This document shows, one piece after another, positions 7,737 to 16,857 of a stretch of 64,000 bases of DNA. The DNA is from DATLZU01 sp035573855. GTDB taxonomy: Bacteria; Nitrospirota; Nitrospiria; Nitrospirales; Nitrospiraceae. Below the pieces are notes generated by a model. It had not been told where the DNA came from and ran no database searches. It saw nothing but the letters and a program-made list of their open reading frames with translations. A program made the position numbers and the translations under genes. Each line of letters opens with the position of its first letter. The first letter of the stretch is position 1. The stretch lies in the NCBI GenBank assembly GCA_035573855.1, contig DATLZU010000035.1:62001-126000 (forward strand), read 5' to 3'.

Positions 7737-9851
7737 ATGATTCACGCAGTGGAACTGGATGTCGCGGGCCGCAGGCTGAGGCTCGAAACCGGCCGTGTGG
7801 CGAAACAGGCCAGCGGTGCCGTGTGGGCATCCTACGCCGACACGGTCGTACTGGCTACGGCCGTCGCGTCGCAGACCGTAAAGCCCGGGATCGATTTTCT
7901 CCCATTGACCGTCGATTACCAGGAAAAAGCCTATGCGGCCGGCAAGATTCCCGGCGGCTATTTCAAACGCGAAGGCCGTCCCTCGGAAAAAGAGGTGCTG
8001 ACCAGTCGGTTGATCGACCGGCCCCTGCGGCCGCTGTTTCCGGACGGCTATTACTTCGAAACGCAGGTCATCGCCTCCGTGCTCTCGGCCGACAAGACGG
8101 GTTCGTCGGATGTGATCGGCATCACCGCCGCGTCGGCGGCGTTGGCGATCTCAGACATCCCGTTCGGCGGACCGGTGGCCGGGATCAAGGTTGGGCGAGT
8201 GGACGGGCGGTTCGTCATCAATCCCGACCTGGAGACCCTGGAGCGGAGCGATCTGCATCTGGTGGTCGCCGGAACCGCGGACGCGGTCATGATGGTGGAA
8301 GGGGGAGCCAACGAGCTGCCTGAAAACGTCATGATCGAAGCGATCGAGTTGGCGCACGAAGAAATCAAAAAAATCGTGGCCAAGATTGTCGAGCTCCAGG
8401 CGGTGGCGGGCAAACCCAAACGTCCGGTGGTGAACGAACAGATCGATCCGGCGTTGGAGGAAGCCGTGCGGGCGCTCGTGGCGGGTCCCATTCGCGACGC
8501 GATCCTCATTCCGAACAAGACTGCCCGGCAAGAACGGCTGGATCAAATTCTCAGTGAAGCGGTCGAGAAGCTCAAGGGCGATGACCCAAATCGCGAGCGG
8601 CACATCAAGCTGATCTTTCACTCGCTGGAATACAGCGAAGTGCGCAACATGATTTTGGAGAAGGGCGTACGGGCCGACGGCCGAGGGCCGGCTGATATCC
8701 GGCCGATCACCTGCGAGGTTGGCGTCTTGCCTCGTACCCATGGGTCGGCTCTGTTTACACGGGGAGAAACCCAGAGCCTGGCGGTCGTCACTTTAGGAAC
8801 GACTGAAGACGAGCAGCGGGTGGACGCTTTGGAAGGCGAATATTCCCGAACCTTCATGCTCCATTATAATTTCCCGCCCTTCAGCGTTGGAGAAGCCAGG
8901 CCGCTGCGTTCTCCTGGGCGCCGGGAGGTCGGACACGGTGCGCTGGCGGAACGAGCCTTGAAACCCGTCATTCCTTCCAAAGAAACGTTCCCCTACACGC
9001 TCCGGATCGTGTCGGACATCCTGGAATCAAACGGCTCATCGTCAATGGCGACTGTCTGTGGCGGGACGCTGGCTCTGATGGACGCGGGTGTGCCGATCAA
9101 GGAGCCGGTCGCGGGGATCGCCATGGGGCTCATTAAAGAGGGAGACCGGGTCATGGTGCTCTCGGACATCCTGGGCCTGGAAGACCATCTGGGGGATATG
9201 GATTTCAAGGTTACGGGGACCAAGCATGGCGTAACGGCCCTGCAGATGGACATCAAGATTGCCGGCATCACGCCGGCGTTGATGCGGCAGGCGCTGGATC
9301 AGGCCCGGGTGGGCCGATTGCATATCCTCGTGCGAATGCTTGAAGCGCTCAGCGGGCCTCGGGCGAATTTGTCTCCTTTCGCGCCCCGCATTTTCACCAT
9401 GAAGGTCAAGCCGGACAAGATTCGCGAAGTCATCGGCCCCGGGGGGAAAACCATCCGCAGCATCATCGCCGAGTGCGGCGTCAAGATCAACGTGGAAGAC
9501 AGCGGCGTTATCTCTATCGCCGCCGTGGACGAGGCGTCGGCCAAGAAAGCGATGGACATGATCAACAAGCTGACGGAAGAGGTCGAGGTCGGCAAGATCT
9601 ATTTGGGAACGGTGCGCAAGATCATGGACTTCGGGGCATTCGTCGAAGTCCTGCCCGGGACTGACGGGTTGGTGCACATTTCTCAGCTCGCCCATCATCG
9701 CGTCAAATCTGTCTCCGACGAGGTGTCCGAGGGCGATCAGATCTTGGTCAAGGTTCTCGAAATCGACAAACAAGGCAAGATTCGGTTGAGCCGGAAGGAA
9801 GCGATGCCCGCGCCGTCAACATCCGCTGCGAAAGAACCTGCCGCAGGATAG
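7737..9851 (+). CDS. pnp: Polyribonucleotide nucleotidyltransferase (PNPase)
   Basis: Phosphorolytic 3'-5' exoribonuclease, usually a trimer and often part of a degradosome. Two RNase PH domains are visible (about 1-215, starting with VELDVAGRRLRLETGRVA; and about 315-540, with RADGRGPADIRPI and the catalytic-region GTKHGVTALQMDIKIAG). A KH domain with IGPGGKTIRSI (around 562-620) and a C-terminal S1 domain with GTVRKIMDFGAFVEVLPG follow. 704 residues is the normal size. The ATG has AAAGGAGAC upstream. Confidence 0.98.
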   Translation: MIHAVELDVAGRRLRLETGRVAKQASGAVWASYADTVVLATAVASQTVKPGIDFLPLTVDYQEKAYAAGKIPGGYFKREGRPSEKEVLTSRLIDRPLRPLFPDGYYFETQVIASVLSADKTGSSDVIGITAASAALAISDIPFGGPVAGIKVGRVDGRFVINPDLETLERSDLHLVVAGTADAVMMVEGGANELPENVMIEAIELAHEEIKKIVAKIVELQAVAGKPKRPVVNEQIDPALEEAVRALVAGPIRDAILIPNKTARQERLDQILSEAVEKLKGDDPNRERHIKLIFHSLEYSEVRNMILEKGVRADGRGPADIRPITCEVGVLPRTHGSALFTRGETQSLAVVTLGTTEDEQRVDALEGEYSRTFMLHYNFPPFSVGEARPLRSPGRREVGHGALAERALKPVIPSKETFPYTLRIVSDILESNGSSSMATVCGGTLALMDAGVPIKEPVAGIAMGLIKEGDRVMVLSDILGLEDHLGDMDFKVTGTKHGVTALQMDIKIAGITPALMRQALDQARVGRLHILVRMLEALSGPRANLSPFAPRIFTMKVKPDKIREVIGPGGKTIRSIIAECGVKINVEDSGVISIAAVDEASAKKAMDMINKLTEEVEVGKIYLGTVRKIMDFGAFVEVLPGTDGLVHISQLAHHRVKSVSDEVSEGDQILVKVLEIDKQGKIRLSRKEAMPAPSTSAAKEPAAG

Positions 9852-9857
9852 CGAGAC

Positions 9858-11111
9858 GTGTATAGAAAACTCGTGCTGGACAACGGCCTCCGCGTGGTTA
9901 CCGAGAGGATTCCGACCTTGCGATCGGTGACCGTCGGGATTTGGGTCACTGTCGGCTCACGCGATGAACGGAAAGGCGAGGAGGGACTGTCCCACTTCAT
10001 CGAGCATATGTTTTTCAAAGGGACCCGGCGCCGATCGGCGACGCAAATTTCGCGGGAGATCGACGCGCTCGGCGGAGAGATGAACGCCTTCACCGGCCGG
10101 GAGACGACGACGTTTTACGTCAAGGTGCAGGATCAGCAGCTCGAGCCTGCTCTCGAGTTGCTGGCAGATCTGTTTCATCACTCCCGGTTCGATGCCAGAG
10201 AAATCCAAAAAGAAAAACAGGTGGTCCTCGAAGAAATTCGGATGGTGCAGGACGATCCCGAAGATCTCGTGCAGGATCTCCATACCAAACAGGCGCTGGC
10301 GCGCCATCCGCTTGGGCGTCCAATCCTGGGACGCTCATCCACGATCAAGGGATTGCGCCGACAGCACCTGCTGGACTATACGCGGCGCCACTATGATCCA
10401 CGTCACACGATCATTGCGGTGGCCGGGAATTTCGAGGAGAAAACCATAGAGCCGTTGCTGGCCCGCTTCTTCGGCCGGTTCAAATCGAACGGCTTTCCGC
10501 AGCCCAACCGATGGCCGCCGGAAATCAAGGGCGGTGTGATCGTTCAACGGAAGCCGTTGGAGCAGGTTCACCTCTGCCTCGGGCTGAAGGGAGTACCGGC
10601 CGGGCATAAGGATCGGTACGCCGCTCATGCGCTGAACGGGATCCTGGGCGGCAGCGTGAGTTCGCGACTGTTTCAAGAGATCAGGGAGAAGCGCGGCCTG
10701 GCGTATTCCATTTATTCCTATCTCTCGACCTTCTCCGACGCGGGAACTCTTACTGTCTATGCGGCGACGAGGCCCAAGGAAGTGCCGCGCGTGATCGAGT
10801 TGGTCTGCCGCGAGTTGAATCGTCTGCGGTCTTCCGGGGTGGGGAAAAAGGAACTTGATCGGGCCAAAAACCAGATGAAAGGCAGTCTGATGTTGAGCCT
10901 GGAAAGCTCGGACAGTCGGATGAGCAAGCTGGCCAAAGATGAACTCTATCTCGGCCACCATACGTCTCTTGGCGATATGCTGGTCGAAATCGATCGGGTT
11001 TCCGAGGAACAAGTGCACCATCTGAGCTGTGAATTGTTCGATCCGCGCTGTCTCTCCGTCACTGCGCTGGGGCCCGTTTCCCGAAATGCGATCCAGCCGT
11101 CTTTCGCTTGA
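9858..11111 (+). CDS. M16 family zinc metalloprotease (processing-peptidase/PqqL-like)
   Basis: Inverzincin protease of the M16B class, commonly encoded right after pnp. The inverted zinc motif HFIEH (HxxEH) lies near residue 50, preceded by GSRDERKGEEGLS and followed by FFKGT. The distal zinc-binding Glu is in the QVVLEEIRM helix. The C-terminal half has the R/Y pair region RGLAYSIYSY. 417 residues, usual for the family. The GTG start lies six bases after the pnp stop. Substrates of these bacterial proteins are mostly unknown; cytoplasmic because no signal peptide is visible. Confidence 0.92.
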   Translation: MYRKLVLDNGLRVVTERIPTLRSVTVGIWVTVGSRDERKGEEGLSHFIEHMFFKGTRRRSATQISREIDALGGEMNAFTGRETTTFYVKVQDQQLEPALELLADLFHHSRFDAREIQKEKQVVLEEIRMVQDDPEDLVQDLHTKQALARHPLGRPILGRSSTIKGLRRQHLLDYTRRHYDPRHTIIAVAGNFEEKTIEPLLARFFGRFKSNGFPQPNRWPPEIKGGVIVQRKPLEQVHLCLGLKGVPAGHKDRYAAHALNGILGGSVSSRLFQEIREKRGLAYSIYSYLSTFSDAGTLTVYAATRPKEVPRVIELVCRELNRLRSSGVGKKELDRAKNQMKGSLMLSLESSDSRMSKLAKDELYLGHHTSLGDMLVEIDRVSEEQVHHLSCELFDPRCLSVTALGPVSRNAIQPSFA

Positions 11112-11235
11112 GAATCCTGCTTCGCAACGGACCGTCGACGACCAGGGTATGATCGGTAAGTCGGTCCCCTAAGAACTTGAGATTCCGACTGGTTTTGATA
11201 GATGACCGCAGAAAGGGACGGCCCAAAACATTCCC

Positions 11236-11264
11236 TTGACACCATACTGGGATTTCAGTACGAT
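11236..11264 (+). promoter_or_regulatory. Sigma-70-type promoter for the exported-protein pair
   Basis: TTGACA (11236-11241), 17-bp spacer, TACGAT (11259-11264): a perfect -35 and a good -10. It lies within the 340-bp gap after the M16 gene and leaves an untranslated leader of nearly 180 bases before the ATG at 11452. The rest of the gap holds an AGTCGG/CCGACT inverted repeat near 11158-11191 and nothing else I recognise. Confidence 0.65.
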
Positions 11265-11451
11265 GTCCGCGTTTTTCGTCGCAGAAGCAGAAAAAGAGAT
11301 TTCAAACGCGCAGCGGGAACGAAACGAAAGGGGGTGTGGAGCGGGTTCTCGCGTTGAGGCGTTCTGGGAATTATAAAAAAATGGAATTTTCGTGTGGGGT
11401 ATGGTTCTTCATCGTTTTTGTCGTTCATTCATTATGAAGGAGGGACAAGGT

Positions 11452-11961
11452 ATGAAGAGGGTCGTAGTCATAGCGGCAGTCGCGCTGCTCGCCGGTGTTG
11501 GCTTGATGACGGCCGAGTTCGTGGCCGCAGCCGACGCTCCCAGTGCTGCGGGTCCCACGGAGCAGATCATCGGCGGAAAGCCTCTAAAAGGTGAACCGGT
11601 CAAGACGTTGAAGGGACGCGTCTGGGCACAGTGGGCGGATAACCCTGATACAGAGTTGTTGTTCGGGATTCAATATTGGAATACCGGTGAGCCGGCGTCA
11701 GGGACTCCTTTTGGTCGCTCTTCCACCGACTTGGATGTGAAGCCGCCCGATCCGCTATTCACCTGCTGCGCCTGGGGGTTCACCGGCGGAACTGAGAAGA
11801 ACAACCCGTATTCCGGCTGGTACCATGCCGCGACGACCGTCCGTCTGGCGGTGAAGGACAAGGCGCTTATGGACCAAATCATCAAAGCGTCCCAAGACCT
11901 TGTGGCGATGGAAGTCACCCTCGATGGCCGGACCATCACCGGGTTCAAAGTGCTCAAATAA
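11452..11961 (+). CDS. Small exported protein of unknown function
   Basis: 169 residues. The N-terminus MKRVVVIAAVALLAGVGL followed by a small-residue stretch ending near FVAAADA is a clear Sec signal peptide, so the mature protein is periplasmic or surface-bound. The mature part contains TLKGRVWAQW, a Trp/Tyr-rich centre, and an adjacent cysteine pair in FTCCAWGF. I do not recognise a family. The ATG is preceded by AAGGAGGG at good spacing, which decides against in-frame upstream starts. It appears to be transcribed with the next gene from the promoter at 11236 and ends at the terminator at 12722. Confidence 0.8.
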   Translation: MKRVVVIAAVALLAGVGLMTAEFVAAADAPSAAGPTEQIIGGKPLKGEPVKTLKGRVWAQWADNPDTELLFGIQYWNTGEPASGTPFGRSSTDLDVKPPDPLFTCCAWGFTGGTEKNNPYSGWYHAATTVRLAVKDKALMDQIIKASQDLVAMEVTLDGRTITGFKVLK

Positions 11962-12044
11962 AAAATAATACAACATAGGTCATGGCGGCGCTTGGAAAGA
12001 CGAATTTTTATCGTTCATAGCCAGCGTTGAAGGAGGGATAGATC

Positions 12045-12704
12045 ATGAAGCTTCATACAAAAGGCTGGGCCTTTCTGGCTGTCTTGGCCTTGATGGTCGG
12101 TGCGACATCGACCGCTCTTGCCATTGAGGCGTTTCAGGAGCGGTTCGAATGGGGGGATATGAGCCAGCCGACGACCCTCCAAGGACGGGTGATTATCCTG
12201 GATCCATATGACGAGGCGGTGTGGATTAACATTGCTGTCTTCGGCGGTAACGCCGAGAGCGGATACTTCTGGCAAAAGATTCATCCGGGCAAGACGTTGA
12301 AATTCTATGCAGCGAACAAGGAGGTATGGGAAAAACTGAAAGCCTTGGCTCGCCCGCATGCCGGTCCGGCTGCTGCCAAGGAAGTGCCGCCGGCAAGCAA
12401 GACAGCCCTGGTTGAGTTCGTTGCCCAGGAAGTCGAGCAGAACCATCGGGTGATCCACTCCGTCAAGGAGCTTCCGGAGATCGCTGGCGCACCGGGCAAG
12501 ACACTGAGCATTACTGCCCTCCGGCTTAAGGAATGCCAGGGGAAGAACGAATTGGATCCGGCGTGTTACAAGGCCAAGCAGACCCTCAACACTTCTCCGA
12601 AAGGGGCAGAGGCTGTGGCGATGCAATACGACGTGCTGAGCCCCGACAAGAAGCCGCTGGCTGGCTTGATTCCCTGGACAGCGCCTTATAACGAAGGCAA
12701 ATAA
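12045..12704 (+). CDS. Second exported protein of unknown function
   Basis: 219 residues with a signal peptide (hydrophobic run AFLAVLALMVGATSTALA, likely cleaved before IEAFQ). The mature protein has TTLQGRVIILDPYDEAVW and GYFWQKIHPGKTLKFYA, and two cysteines (ECQGKNELDPACYK) that could form a disulfide. The TLxGRV element near the mature N-terminus resembles TLKGRV in the neighbour at 11452, so a distant common origin is possible. No family recognised. Ribosome site GAAGGAGGG lies before the ATG. Followed at once by a strong terminator. Confidence 0.8.
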   Translation: MKLHTKGWAFLAVLALMVGATSTALAIEAFQERFEWGDMSQPTTLQGRVIILDPYDEAVWINIAVFGGNAESGYFWQKIHPGKTLKFYAANKEVWEKLKALARPHAGPAAAKEVPPASKTALVEFVAQEVEQNHRVIHSVKELPEIAGAPGKTLSITALRLKECQGKNELDPACYKAKQTLNTSPKGAEAVAMQYDVLSPDKKPLAGLIPWTAPYNEGK

Positions 12705-12721
12705 CGCGGGGCCTTTTCAGG

Positions 12722-12757
12722 AAAAAGCGGCACCCTCGAATGGGGTGCCGCTTTTTT
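12722..12757. terminator. Strong bidirectional intrinsic terminator
   Basis: 13-bp perfect stem AAAAGCGGCACCC / GGGTGCCGCTTTT with a short loop (TCGAATG), T-run on the + side and A-run on the - side. It serves both the exported-protein pair (+) and mutS (-), whose stop is at 12775. Confidence 0.93.
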
Positions 12758-12774
12758 AATTTCCGCGTATGCGC

Positions 12775-15420
12775 CTAGTTGGCCTGCTGCTCGATTCGCC
12801 GCTGGAGGTCGGCCAGGCGGTTCAAAGCGTCCAACGGGGTCATGGAAAACAGGTCCATCTGTCTGACTTCCTCGATAAGCGGGTGCGGTCTGGGCAAGGG
12901 TTCTGCTTCCGACCGGGCATGGAGTTCGGTGCTTTCCCCGCAAACGGTCGCCGTTGGTTGTTCCAATTGCGCCAGCACTTCCCGAGCGCGATCGATTACA
13001 GGCGAAGGGAGACCAGCCAGCTTGGCGACGTGGAGGCCGTAGCTCCGGTCCGCCCCGCCGGCCACGATTTTACGCAGGAAGAGTACGTCTCCGTCCCGTT
13101 CCTGTACGTCCACGCGGTAGTTCCTGACCCCCTCGCGCTGGTTCGCCAGTTGCGTCATCTCGTGATAATGGGTGGCGAACAACGTCCTCGCGCCGAGGTG
13201 CCGCCGATCGTGGATGTATTCGGCGACGGCCCAGGCGATGCTGAGCCCGTCGTAGGTGCTGGTGCCGCGTCCGATCTCATCCAATAAAATCAAGCTGCGC
13301 GGGGTTGCGGAATTGAGAATATTGGCGGTCTCGATCATCTCCACCATGAAAGTACTTTGTCCTCCCGCCAGATTGTCCGAGGCGCCGACGCGCGTGAAGA
13401 TCCGATCCACCACCCCGATCTTTGCTTCCGTCGCCGGTACGAAGCTGCCCATTTGCGCCATGAGCACGATCAACGCCACCTGACGGAGATAGGTGCTCTT
13501 TCCGGCCATGTTCGGACCAGTAAGGATCAGGAGCCGATTGCTCTCCAGGTCAAGCAGCGTGTCGTTTGGCACAAACCCGCCGTCGATCTCCAGCCGTTCC
13601 ACGACAGGATGGCGTCCCTCGACGATGCGAATGGTTTCTCCCTCATCGACGGTCGGGCGGACATAGCGGTTGAGGGCGGCGGTCTCCGCGAGGGCGGCCA
13701 GCACGTCAATCAGCGCGAGCGCGGCGGCGATGGCCTGCAGACGCGGTGTCTCCCGGGCCACCTGCGCCCGAAGGCGTTCAAAGAGTTCTTGCTCCAGCGC
13801 TTTGACCTTGCTCTCCGCGCCGATGACCCGTTCCTCCAACTCTTTCAATTCGGGCGTCGTGAAGCGTTCGGCGTTCACCAGAGTCTGTTTGCGGATGTAG
13901 GAATCTGGCACGCGCGAAAGATTCGCCTTCGTGACTTCAATGTAATAACCAAAGACTTGATTGTAGCGGACCTTGAGCGAGTCGATGCCGGTACGTTGGC
14001 GCTCCTGAGCCTCCAATCCAGCGATCCAGTTTTTCCCTTCCTTGCTGGCCTTACGCAGTTCGTCGACCTGGGGGTGGACGCCGTCCTTGAAGATGCCGCC
14101 GTCGCGCCATGCGGCTGGCGCACCGGGGTGAATCGCGCGGTCGATCAGGTCGTGCAGGTCGCCGGCGTCGTCCCACGCGCGGACAAGATCGCGGACGAGC
14201 GGAGCCGAAAGCCGGGAGAGGTGTCGGCGTAGTTCGGGTAGCGCCGCGATGGACTGCTTCAAGGCCAGCAGTTCACGGGGTCCCGCCACGCCGAGGGAGA
14301 GTCTGCTGCCGAGGCGGCCGATGTCTTGGACGTTTCGCAGGGCGGTCCGAATGGCGGCGCGAGCCTGGAAAGCGTCTTTTAGTTCGGCGACCGCGTCCAA
14401 TCGCGCGTTGATTGCGTCGCATGAGAGCAACGGCTTCAGGATCCAGTCCCGCATCAAGCGACTGCCCATCGCTGTGACAGTTCGATCCAGAACGGCGAGC
14501 AACGTCATTTCTCCGCGCCGCTCTCCACCGATCATCGGGCGAACCAACTCCAGGTTCTGAACGGTCGCGCAGTCCAGGTGCATGTCCTGGCCGATCCGTC
14601 GGACCTGGAGGCGACGGATGTGTTCCAGGCGGGACGACGGCTGGGTCTCGCGCAGATAACGCAACGCGGCGCCGGCGGCTTGAATTCCCAACGTCAGAGA
14701 TGCACATCCGAACCCATCCAGCGAACTGACGCCGAACTGTTGCTGAAGCACACGCCGGGCTTCCAATAGGTCGAAGCAGGCGGGAGACCGGGCGCACAGG
14801 CGTAGTCCTTTGAGTCGTCCGACCCATGGCGCTCCGCCGGGCGACGGTTCTTCCGGATACAGCAGCTCTTTCGGTTCCAAACGGGACAGTTCGTCGATCA
14901 GGATTGTGGCGGCCCGATCGCCGTGGAACTCCATGGTCCAGAATTCCCCGGTCGAGAGATCGAGCGCGGCAAGGCCGAAGGCGGGCGAAGCGGCGGCTTG
15001 TGCGGAGCGGCGTGACGAGGTCGCCACTGCGGCGAGGAAATTGGGCTCAGCGGGTGATAAGAGTTCGGTGTCGATCAGCGTACCCGGCGTATACAGGCGC
15101 ACCACCTCGCGCCGCACGAGACCTTTGGCGAGTTTGGGGTCTTCCACCTGGTCGCAGATGGCGACTGTGCGTCCAGCCTTCAGCAGCTTGGCGATATAGC
15201 TGGTCGCCGCGTGGTACGGCACCCCACAGAGCGGGACCGGATTTGCACTGGCTTTGTCCCTGGATGTGAGCGCGATGGACAACAGCCGCGAGGCCTCCTC
15301 GGCGTCTTCGTAAAACATTTCATAAAAGTCGCCAACGCGGAAGAACAGAATCGCATCGCGGTAGCCGCGTTTGATTTCGCGATATTGCCGCATGAGCGGA
15401 GTCAGGTCGGTATCACTCAT
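12775..15420 (-). CDS. mutS: DNA mismatch repair protein MutS
   Basis: Recognises mismatches and insertion/deletion loops and starts methyl-independent or MutH-type repair with MutL. N-terminal mismatch-binding domain has LFFRVGDFYEMFYEDA (the Phe-x-Glu wedge motif region). The connector, lever and clamp domains follow, and the ATPase has GPNMAGKSTYLRQ (around residue 635), LILLDEIGRGTSTYDG and ATHYHEM. 881 residues, typical MutS1. Its ATG overlaps the lapA stop by eight bases. Last gene of the pdxJ-nnr-tsaE-HIT-lapA-mutS unit, ending at the terminator at 12722. Confidence 0.98.
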   Translation of the reverse strand: MSDTDLTPLMRQYREIKRGYRDAILFFRVGDFYEMFYEDAEEASRLLSIALTSRDKASANPVPLCGVPYHAATSYIAKLLKAGRTVAICDQVEDPKLAKGLVRREVVRLYTPGTLIDTELLSPAEPNFLAAVATSSRRSAQAAASPAFGLAALDLSTGEFWTMEFHGDRAATILIDELSRLEPKELLYPEEPSPGGAPWVGRLKGLRLCARSPACFDLLEARRVLQQQFGVSSLDGFGCASLTLGIQAAGAALRYLRETQPSSRLEHIRRLQVRRIGQDMHLDCATVQNLELVRPMIGGERRGEMTLLAVLDRTVTAMGSRLMRDWILKPLLSCDAINARLDAVAELKDAFQARAAIRTALRNVQDIGRLGSRLSLGVAGPRELLALKQSIAALPELRRHLSRLSAPLVRDLVRAWDDAGDLHDLIDRAIHPGAPAAWRDGGIFKDGVHPQVDELRKASKEGKNWIAGLEAQERQRTGIDSLKVRYNQVFGYYIEVTKANLSRVPDSYIRKQTLVNAERFTTPELKELEERVIGAESKVKALEQELFERLRAQVARETPRLQAIAAALALIDVLAALAETAALNRYVRPTVDEGETIRIVEGRHPVVERLEIDGGFVPNDTLLDLESNRLLILTGPNMAGKSTYLRQVALIVLMAQMGSFVPATEAKIGVVDRIFTRVGASDNLAGGQSTFMVEMIETANILNSATPRSLILLDEIGRGTSTYDGLSIAWAVAEYIHDRRHLGARTLFATHYHEMTQLANQREGVRNYRVDVQERDGDVLFLRKIVAGGADRSYGLHVAKLAGLPSPVIDRAREVLAQLEQPTATVCGESTELHARSEAEPLPRPHPLIEEVRQMDLFSMTPLDALNRLADLQRRIEQQAN

Positions 15421-15757
15421 CCGATCGTTCCTCGATGAATTCGGGCGTCGTGTGTCCGGAGCTCTTGTGCAAAGCCTTGTCGAGCGACTGGCGCAACCGT
15501 TCCAGATCCACCTCGGCCTCCTGAAGCGCTTTGGTTTTTCGTCGCAGCTCGATCCGTCCTCGCACCCAGGCGGGAAACAGCAGGATGCCGGCGAGCAGGA
15601 GCCCGGTCACGAAGGCTCCCAGAATAGGTTTATAGATCGGTGTTGAGGCGGAGCGGAATCCGAAGAAATAGCGGAGCGTCACCTCCTGTTCCTGGTTCTG
15701 AAGGAAAAACGCCAGGGAGAGTAATAACAGGATGCCGACGAGGATAAGCCTGATCAT
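15413..15757 (-). CDS. LapA-domain inner-membrane protein (DUF1049)
   Basis: 114 residues: transmembrane segment IRLILVGILLLLSLAFFLQN, a QEQEVTLRYFFGF stretch, a second segment GAFVTGLLLAGILLFPAWV, then a coiled coil of about 35 residues facing the cytoplasm. This is the LapA/LapB-type architecture; in E. coli LapA works with LapB in lipopolysaccharide assembly control. No LapB-type TPR protein is adjacent here, so the role is inferred only. The start overlaps the HIT gene stop by four bases. Confidence 0.8.
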   Translation of the reverse strand: MIRLILVGILLLLSLAFFLQNQEQEVTLRYFFGFRSASTPIYKPILGAFVTGLLLAGILLFPAWVRGRIELRRKTKALQEAEVDLERLRQSLDKALHKSSGHTTPEFIEERSDE

Positions 15758-16299
15758 GACCGACGTGTTCCGGTCCTTCGGCGTGAAATGGACCGGTATC
15801 CGCTCCGTCCGGTCAGAGCGGCCGTGAAGCCGGCTTTGAGCTTGCGATAGGTGACGTCCAAATGTTCCGGCATGACCCTGGTCTCAGAGAACAACGGCAT
15901 AAAGTTCGTATCACCGTCCCAGCGAGGCACGATGTGCAGATGGACATGGCCCTCCACGCCGGCGCCGCTCACCCGTCCCAGGTTCACCCCGACATTGAAC
16001 CCGTCGGGTTTGATTTGCGCCCGCAACACTCGGAGGCTGAGATTGGTGAGCCGCATCAGATCCAGCGCGCTCTCGTCCGACAGCCATTCGATGCTGTTAA
16101 CATGCGCGTAAGGAGCCACCAGCAGATGCCCGCTGTTATAGGGAAACAGATTCATCATGACGAATCCATGCTGGCCCCGGTGCAGCAGCAAATTCTCCCG
16201 GTCTCGCGCTGCCTTTGCCTTGACGCAGAAGATACACTGGGAAGGCTTCGGTGATTGCTGGATGTACGCCATCCGCCAAGGCGCCCACAGCACCTTCAT
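15754..16299 (-). CDS. HIT family nucleotide hydrolase/phosphorylase
   Basis: Histidine-triad protein of 181 residues. The catalytic triad is in GHVHLHIVPRW (HxHxH), with NLFPYNSGHLLVAPYAHV upstream. An N-terminal CIFC pair with the His residues suggests the zinc-binding Ap4A phosphorylase-like subgroup that begins LWAPWRMAYI. Members cleave dinucleoside polyphosphates or nucleotide adducts. The C-terminal ~25 residues are Arg-rich and unconserved. The ATG overlaps the tsaE stop by four bases. Confidence 0.9.
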   Translation of the reverse strand: MKVLWAPWRMAYIQQSPKPSQCIFCVKAKAARDRENLLLHRGQHGFVMMNLFPYNSGHLLVAPYAHVNSIEWLSDESALDLMRLTNLSLRVLRAQIKPDGFNVGVNLGRVSGAGVEGHVHLHIVPRWDGDTNFMPLFSETRVMPEHLDVTYRKLKAGFTAALTGRSGYRSISRRRTGTRRS

Positions 16300-16823
16300 C
16301 CGGTTCGACTCCTCGATCGAGGGCGCGATCTTCCAGCCGCGAGACAGAGTTTTCGCAACAGAGCCCCCGAAATTGGGCCGGTCGCGCTCAGGTGTAGCAC
16401 TCTGGTCTCCCGTCCCCTGTGGGTTATGCGGATCTCGAGCCGGTCGTTAGGTAATTCGGCGCCGGCATGGTCCGCCCATTCGACCACTGTGACCGTGGTG
16501 CCGTCCAGATAATCCGAAAGCCCTGTCTGTGCGACGTCGTCAGGGGAAGCGAGGCGGTAGAGATCCGCATGGGCGAGGAGCAACCGGCCGCGATATTCGT
16601 GAATGAGCACGAAGGTCGGGCTGCTGACCAACCGGGGGGCGGCGCGAAGCCCTGCGGCGATCCCGCGCACCAGCGTCGTCTTCCCGGTTCCGAGGTCCCC
16701 GTAGAGGCCGATCACTTCTCCGCCGCGCAGAGCCCGACCGATCACCCGTCCCAGGCGCTCCGTGTCCTCGACGGAGGAAGAAATAAATCGGAGACAGTCT
16801 CTGGACGAAGTTGCCCAAGCCAT
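16296..16823 (-). CDS. tsaE: tRNA threonylcarbamoyladenosine biosynthesis ATPase TsaE
   Basis: Part of the TsaB-TsaD-TsaE complex that installs t6A37 on ANN-decoding tRNAs. Walker A is GDLGTGKTTLVRG, followed by SSPTFVLIHEYRG, HADLYRL and VTVVEWADHA, all family signatures. I chose the internal ATG at 16823 (MAWATSSRD, GGTGAG upstream) giving about 175 residues; the longer reading from 16907 would overlap nnr by 50 bases and add non-conserved sequence. The C-terminus is longer and more Arg-rich than usual. Confidence 0.9.
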   Translation of the reverse strand: MAWATSSRDCLRFISSSVEDTERLGRVIGRALRGGEVIGLYGDLGTGKTTLVRGIAAGLRAAPRLVSSPTFVLIHEYRGRLLLAHADLYRLASPDDVAQTGLSDYLDGTTVTVVEWADHAGAELPNDRLEIRITHRGRETRVLHLSATGPISGALLRKLCLAAGRSRPRSRSRTG

Positions 16824-16857
16824 GCTCACCACACGCCGGGGAGACAGGATCGAACAC

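Noticed and set aside
13357..14232. 291-residue + strand frame inside mutS
   Set aside because: Antisense to conserved MutS domains and without recognisable protein character.
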